From contig NC_037090.1 in NCBI RefSeq assembly GCF_002994745.2, positions 29,866,501 through 29,930,500 of the forward strand: a stretch of DNA of 64,000 nt, given 5' to 3'. The stretch's first letter is position 1; every line of letters starts with the position of its first letter. Shown here piece by piece: positions 59,603-64,000 of the stretch. Source of the DNA: Rosa chinensis (taxonomy: Eukaryota > Streptophyta > Magnoliopsida > Rosales > Rosaceae). Both the position numbers and the translations under genes were made by a program. The notes under the pieces were generated by a model. It was given only the letters and a program-made list of their open reading frames with translations, was not told the DNA's origin and made no database searches.

Positions 59603-59961
59603 GGCAATTTCCATCTCCAGAAGAGTCGCTGCTCTGCTTGTGCATGCCCAGCTGTCCGCACCTGGAAATGTATGAAACCCTTCCCTCTCTGCTTTTGGTT
59701 CAGGATTTGGTTCTTGTATATGGAATTTTTGTTGAGAAATTTGGATACCCAGAAAAGGATTTTTGATTTTGATGAAGGTTTTTTAGTAAACTCATTGCCT
59801 TTAGAATTGTTGTGGTTTTGGGTTTTTGATCGATGTTTGGTGTTTAAAACAATCAATTGAGTGTGAAGGCCATCAGGAGGAAGACCACCAGGACTGGAAG
59901 GATGTGGTATCTGTGCAATGTCCCACCCAGGTTTAAGAGCTGTTTCAGGGAAGGTGCTGAT
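59603..59961 (+). pseudogene. Captured 60S ribosomal protein L37 (eL37) exons
   Basis: Two exons are recognisable. Exon A, 59603-59669, starts after a TTGCAG acceptor and reads FHLQKSRCSACACPAVRTWK, including two zinc-ligand Cys of the L37 finger; it ends at a GTATGA donor. Exon B, 59860-59961, reads [20 protein letters not shown] and [12 protein letters not shown], the C-terminal half of L37. The intron between them (about 190 bp) is retained, so this is genomic capture, not a retrocopy. The N-terminal exon with the first Cys pair is not seen. Several substitutions in otherwise nearly invariant positions and the missing start make it a non-functional copy. Confidence 0.88.
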
Positions 59962-61480
59962 CCTTTTAGTTTTATACTCCTTGATGTATAGTTGTGAGCT
60001 AATCGGTGTATACATTGTTTTATTTTTGAGAGATTAATTGGTTTGTTTGAACAAGTCAGATTTAGTGATCTGTGACTTTGGATCTGGTTGGAAAGCCACT
60101 GATTACATAGTGAGATTACATCCCCTTAATTTAGATTAGGATGTATTAGGTTCCTACCACATTGTTATTGGAGAAGGCTTACTCAAGGAATTTTTGCTTT
60201 CACAGCCTTGTGCTTTCAAAGTATAATCCCAACACATGCTCAATTGAGTTTGTTTCTTTCTCATGAAGTCTCCTGCATCATAATTGATTTGCTCCAGCCT
60301 TGGAAAGATGCTTTTGATAATATAACACACTTTTGATAAAAAGTGTGCCATTTTGTCTTGTGCACTTGATTAAAGCTTCAAGCTTATTCTTTTGCAATTC
60401 CATTGCCACCACTTTCTTTTTGTTTTACACCATGACATGTTGCACCCAAGAATGCATAGCTGTCAGATTTTTGGGATAAATTTTAGACTGCGTCTTTGAT
60501 TGTTTAGGTCTTCAGCAAACATAAAATTAATCCCGTGCACTCTATTTGATTGAAACTGATTGCAAAGAGCAACTTCTTTTCTTATTTGTTCTTCAGTAGC
60601 AGTAGTAACTTGTGGCTGGATTTTCTTTGTGAGTTCGGAACAATGAAAGATGATTGCAGACTCAACATAGCTTGTATTTAATTTTAACATAAATGTTTGC
60701 TGTGTAGGTACAAGCAAGAGCAGTGATTGTAAGCACAGTAGTATCAAATTGGCCTCGAAGCTTTATTTTCATGCGTGCAGAAGATCATCTTTTGAGTCTT
60801 ATAAGCCTTGAGTTGGAGTGAGTCTTTTGAATCTTTTAAGATGGTATGACAACCACTTAAATTCGATACAGTAAAGCACTTCACTCAAAAAACACTTACA
60901 GAAAGCACTTCTATTAATAGGCAGAAGGTTCTTTCATCTTGTTTTTATTTCAATTTTCTTTCCACATTTTCTTGCTTTTAGGTCAAACTAATATTACTTG
61001 TGAATTTAACATTGCAGAAATCTGACTACGAATTCATCATGGTGAAAAAAAGAAATGGATGGTCTAGTCTTTGAAGTCTGAGGCCAATGATCAGTTCTTC
61101 CAAGGCCGTATTTGTTAGTTGCGAATCTTCAAAACAAGCTTGGAGAAAGAAATCAAGAGTATTGTGTGCAAGATGATTGATAAAATGGCGCAATAAGGTT
61201 TTGTAGAAGTCAACTGCAATTGAAGACTAGGTTATTGCACTATTGAGCTGTGATGATGAGATTGTGAATGTTTTGGATGTTTAATCAATGAACGTATGTT
61301 TTGGATGTGTTGTCATTTTGTTAGGTGCCATATATGCAGAATGTATGCCTAAAGACTCCCAAACCATTCTATTCCAACCAAACTATTGTCTAACAAATGA
61401 ATATCATAAAATGGAATGCAAAAACTGTTGTACGAACCACCTAATTACAATACTTTTCAAACATATTCAATTGCCCAATT
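59962..61480. other. CACTA III core right of the L37 copy; unassigned open segments
   Basis: Short open stretches occur on the reverse strand at 60154-60351 and 60463-60747, and on the forward strand after a TGTGTAG acceptor at about 60709-60821 (RAVIVSTVVSNWPRSFIF). They might be a second captured gene, but I recognise none. Confidence 0.3.
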
Positions 61481-62089
61481 AGAAAACACACAACAACAAA
61501 ATAACGTATTTTGTTGTATCAAATATAAACAGACAATGGTTTTCTCAATTTTCTGTTGTCTTACTTAAACAAACTCAACGTAATTAAGTTAAATCCTGAT
61601 ATAGAAGATTGATAGAGACAACAGTTTCTGCACAATGCTTGTTGTCTGACTTCTCTTCACAAGTTGTTTTCTGTTAGGCTCATGTTGACAGACTTTGGTT
61701 TGGACAACATATATGACATCAAGTTCTATTGTTCTTTTTGGTGTTCAAACAACAGACATTTGCATGCCTGCTCTCGTACAAAAGCAAATCAGACGACAGA
61801 TTTCTGATGTTGTCTAATTCTCCTATCAAAAGGCATGAGTATTAACAACAGCAATTTGGCCTATCAGACGACAGTGAAAAACTGTTGTCTGATTCATTTT
61901 TTGGCATAGTGATTGAGTATTGAACTTCTAAAGTGTTTTTTTGGTTATATTTTTATAACATTTTATAAAATCATTGGTGTAAATTATTATTGTGGCTTGT
62001 AAAATTGAAAACTCTTTGGAGTTAAAAAACCCTAAGACCCGAACTAGTACATATTTTTTTTTACTTAGTTGAAAATATGTTATTTAATT

Positions 62090-62205
62090 ATAAAAAATAA
62101 TAAATAAATAAAAACTGAACTTGAACCAAATCGAAGTTTAAGTTCGGTTTGGTTTTCAATTTCGGCTCAAAACCGAACCAAATCACCCCAAACCCATCTC
62201 TATGT
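62090..62205. mobile_element. Possible hAT 3' terminus
   Basis: It is rich in CGGTTTGG/AACCGAACC motifs and ends CACCCCAAACCCATCTCTA. Its complement starts TAGAGATGGGTTTGGGGTG, like plant Ac-type hAT ends. It may be the right end of the element that held the transposase at 55925-57915, separated from it by CACTA III. I did not find the matching left end. Confidence 0.4.
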
Positions 62206-62294
62206 TATACGATATAGAATTTGGTTATTGAAAATACAAAACACAGAGAAAAAATGTGTATGCATGGAAAGTAATGTATGCTCCATTATCACTA

Positions 62295-62295
<1 letters not shown>

Positions 62296-62367
<72 letters not shown>

Positions 62368-62369
62368 TA
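62296..62369. repeat. (CT)n(AT)n compound microsatellite
   Basis: About 23 CT units run directly into about 13 AT units. Confidence 0.92.
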
Positions 62370-62389
62370 TTTAAAGTTCTCGGAAATAA

Positions 62390-63413
62390 ATTTTCATAGG
62401 ACCTAGTGCTCTGCTAGGGTTTTGAGAGAATGTCTCCTTTGGGTATTTTGTCTTGTATCTCCCCCATTTATTTCTCAATGGTAGCTATAGCAGGCTTAGG
62501 CTTGTTCATCTTGTGTGTGTATGGTGCGATCAGTGTTGGCGATAATCTACGTTATTCGGTCTCGAATGAAGGCATAGTCTATCTGGTGGTTGTGGGTGAA
62601 GGGAGTGCTTTTGGGGCTCCGTACTAGATAAGTGGCTTGGGGTGGTGGATTCTTGTTCCGATTCTGGGTCAGAGGCTTGTATGCACGATCAGCCAAGGCG
62701 ATTGGAGGACTGGTGGTGCGGCTAGAGTACTCGGAGGTGTCGGGGACGAGTCACATTGGTGATTAGAGGATTTCTAGCTAGATTTTTCTCTTACTGCTGT
62801 TGGTGGTGTTGAGAATGGGTTTAGCTTCTTTTACTAGGCTCGAGTTCAGGGTGTTAGGGATGGTTTTGACGTTGCTCGTGGTGGTGGTGACGCGTAATGA
62901 AGCGGTGGTCGGAAGCTGGTGATGGATGAGGATCGAGGGCGACCTATCTCCATATGGGGCTAGACTTCTTTGTGGCAGTGGGATTGCTGCCTTTGGAGAT
63001 CTGCAATCTTATAGGTGCAGTGGGGTGTCCCTAGTAATCATGGGGGTGTCCTTTGTAATTGCCATATGGGCTAGAGTTCGGTGGGCTAGTGTTTACTAGT
63101 GGGCCTACTGGGCTTGCCTAACTTTGGAGGGTATGGAAGGTGACTTGTCATCCTCCATTCCTAGTATTTAGTTTCTTTTTCAAGTCACAAAAACCAAATG
63201 CTCTGAGGGATCATTTTACTTTACTGCTTCGGAGTTTCTAGGTTTTTGTTTGAAATAACGGTGCGTGGACTTCCTAAAAGATGGTGTACTGGGGTTATAT
63301 TGGGTTCTTGTTCTGATGAACGATTCTTTCTATAGACCCCATAAGGGTGTTGCGTTTTTGTACTGCTTGCTGAATCTATATAATGGGTTGCCTCTTTTGA
63401 TAAAAAAAAAAAA
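62390..63413 (+). mobile_element. LINE-like retroelement, no core ORF
   Basis: It begins near a CTAGGGTTTTGAGAGAATG leader and ends GGTTGCCTCTTTTGATAA plus an A run (63401-63412), typical of plant LINE ends. Imperfect direct repeats flank it: TTTAAAGTTCTCGGAA (about 62372-62388) and ATTAAAGTTCCCGAAT (63430-63446). One open stretch, 62430-62627, starts MSPLGILSCISPIYFSMVAI and has hydrophobic segments, but I know no match. Endonuclease and RT are missing, so it may be a deletion derivative like 50286-51201. Confidence 0.55.
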
Positions 63414-63539
63414 TTAAATTAAAAAAATATTAAAGTTCCCGAATCATCAACATCAAGTTTGGTTACTTAATCATCGATCACTCACGAGTTTTCTTGATTT
63501 AGGACATTGACTAGATGAGTCACATATTAACCTCAATAC

Positions 63540-63891
63540 TGTTGAGAATATATACATCCCACATGAGAAAAATGGGACATTGCCTATGGGTTTATAAGGG
63601 TTTGGGTCACTCCATCCATTGCCAATTGGTTTTGGATGCGAACCCCAGATTACTTTATCATGGTATCAGAGTGGGTTACCCATGTGTGCATGCCAAACGG
63701 CCACATGGGCTCCATATCACCCAAAGTTGTCCACGTGTATGGCTTGAAAATTCGCCACACGTGCGGGGGCGTGTTGAGAATATATACATCCCACATAGGA
63801 AAAATGAGACATTGCCTATGAGTTTATAAGGGTTTGGGCCACTCCGTTCATTGCCAATTGGTTTTGGATGCGAATCCAGATTACTTTATCA
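63540..63891 (+). mobile_element. TRIM element, 352 bp, complete
   Basis: Two terminal direct repeats, 63540-63660 (121 bp) and 63772-63891 (120 bp), both start TGTTGAGAATATATACATCC and end TTACTTTATCA. The primer-binding site TGGTATCAGAGT follows the left repeat directly (63661-63672), and a purine tract GTGCGGGGGCG precedes the right one. The 5-bp duplication AATAC lies at 63535-63539 and 63892-63896. It has no coding capacity, the definition of a terminal-repeat retrotransposon in miniature. The repeats differ at few positions. Confidence 0.95.
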
Positions 63892-64000
63892 AATACAAGA
63901 TGGAGACAAAATAAATAATAATATTTACAACAATTTCATATTCATTTATACTTATGTATGTTTTGTTTATCTGATTTTATACTAAATATCTTTTGTTGTT

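Larger units (their letters stand above)
58332..61911. mobile_element. CACTA element III (3.6 kb) carrying ribosomal protein L37 exons
   Basis: The left end CAGTATGCCAAAAAACGAAT and the complement of the right end CACTATGCCAAAAAATGAAT form the inverted repeats. The 3-bp duplication ATT lies at 58329-58331 and 61912-61914. Subterminal zones (58340-58885 and 61490-61900) are packed with CAGACAAC/GTTGTCTG motifs as in CACTA II. No transposase is visible. The core holds an L37 fragment and a leader-like T/C-rich stretch at 59000-59120. The left CACTA end has G for C at the third base, which may impair mobility. Confidence 0.87.

Overview
This window is nuclear DNA of a flowering plant, almost certainly a eudicot. 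The evidence is receptor-kinase gene fragments with plant intron borders, a CCCH-WD40 (ZFWD) gene, and transposons of plant type: MULE, CACTA, hAT, Copia, TRIM and L1-like LINEs. The gene families and repeats look Rosaceae-like, but that is an impression I could not test. I see no tRNA, rRNA, CRISPR or prokaryotic operon. Nearly all recognisable coding sequence is broken host-gene copy or transposon. No gene in the window can be shown to be complete and functional.

Layout. 1-4.1 kb: a reverse-strand G-type lectin S-receptor kinase pseudogene, with small foldback elements in an intron and in the PAN domain. 4.1-6.7 kb: a GGCCC-rich transposon-like block and weak spliced-gene remnants. 6.8-8.3 kb: a reverse-strand WAK-like extracellular exon with no kinase, below a 60-bp tandem array and a long CT microsatellite. 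8.66-19.4 kb: a CACTA-like element with CGAGGAA subterminal repeats; a second CACTA (11.29-17.10 kb, ATA duplication) sits inside it. 19.4-23.9 kb: LINE 3' end and an orphan S-formylglutathione hydrolase exon. 23.94-29.60 kb: a full-length MULE with 9-bp target duplication and a decayed transposase. 31.07-32.33 kb: a ZFWD-like gene with two frameshifts. 32.64-37.85 kb: a Copia element with intact LTRs but most of pol deleted.

40.7-49.8 kb is a four-layer nest. An L1-like LINE is cut by a 2.4-kb solo LTR and by a 2.7-kb Pack-MULE, and the Pack-MULE is cut by a hAT-type MITE. Each insertion is bounded by an exact target duplication. Removing the LTR and the MULE with one duplication copy each restores the LINE frame. 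The Pack-MULE carries fragments of a BRO1-domain gene and a TM9SF gene in opposite orientation. The solo LTR holds an array of hairpins in which a 13-nt loop is kept nearly constant while the stems differ yet stay complementary; this is the most unusual signal here.

49.8-64 kb: a LINE deletion derivative with a 17-bp duplication, an LTR remnant with tandem repeats, a TMK-like receptor kinase pseudogene bracketed by a direct repeat, a hAT transposase pseudogene followed by a third CACTA (58.33-61.91 kb, ATT duplication) that carries two exons of ribosomal protein L37, another LINE-like retroelement, and an intact 352-bp TRIM.

The main theme is gene-fragment capture and nested insertion. One MULE and one CACTA carry clearly recognisable host exons, a second CACTA may do so, and an autonomous-type MULE in the same window shares terminal sequence with the gene-carrying MULE.
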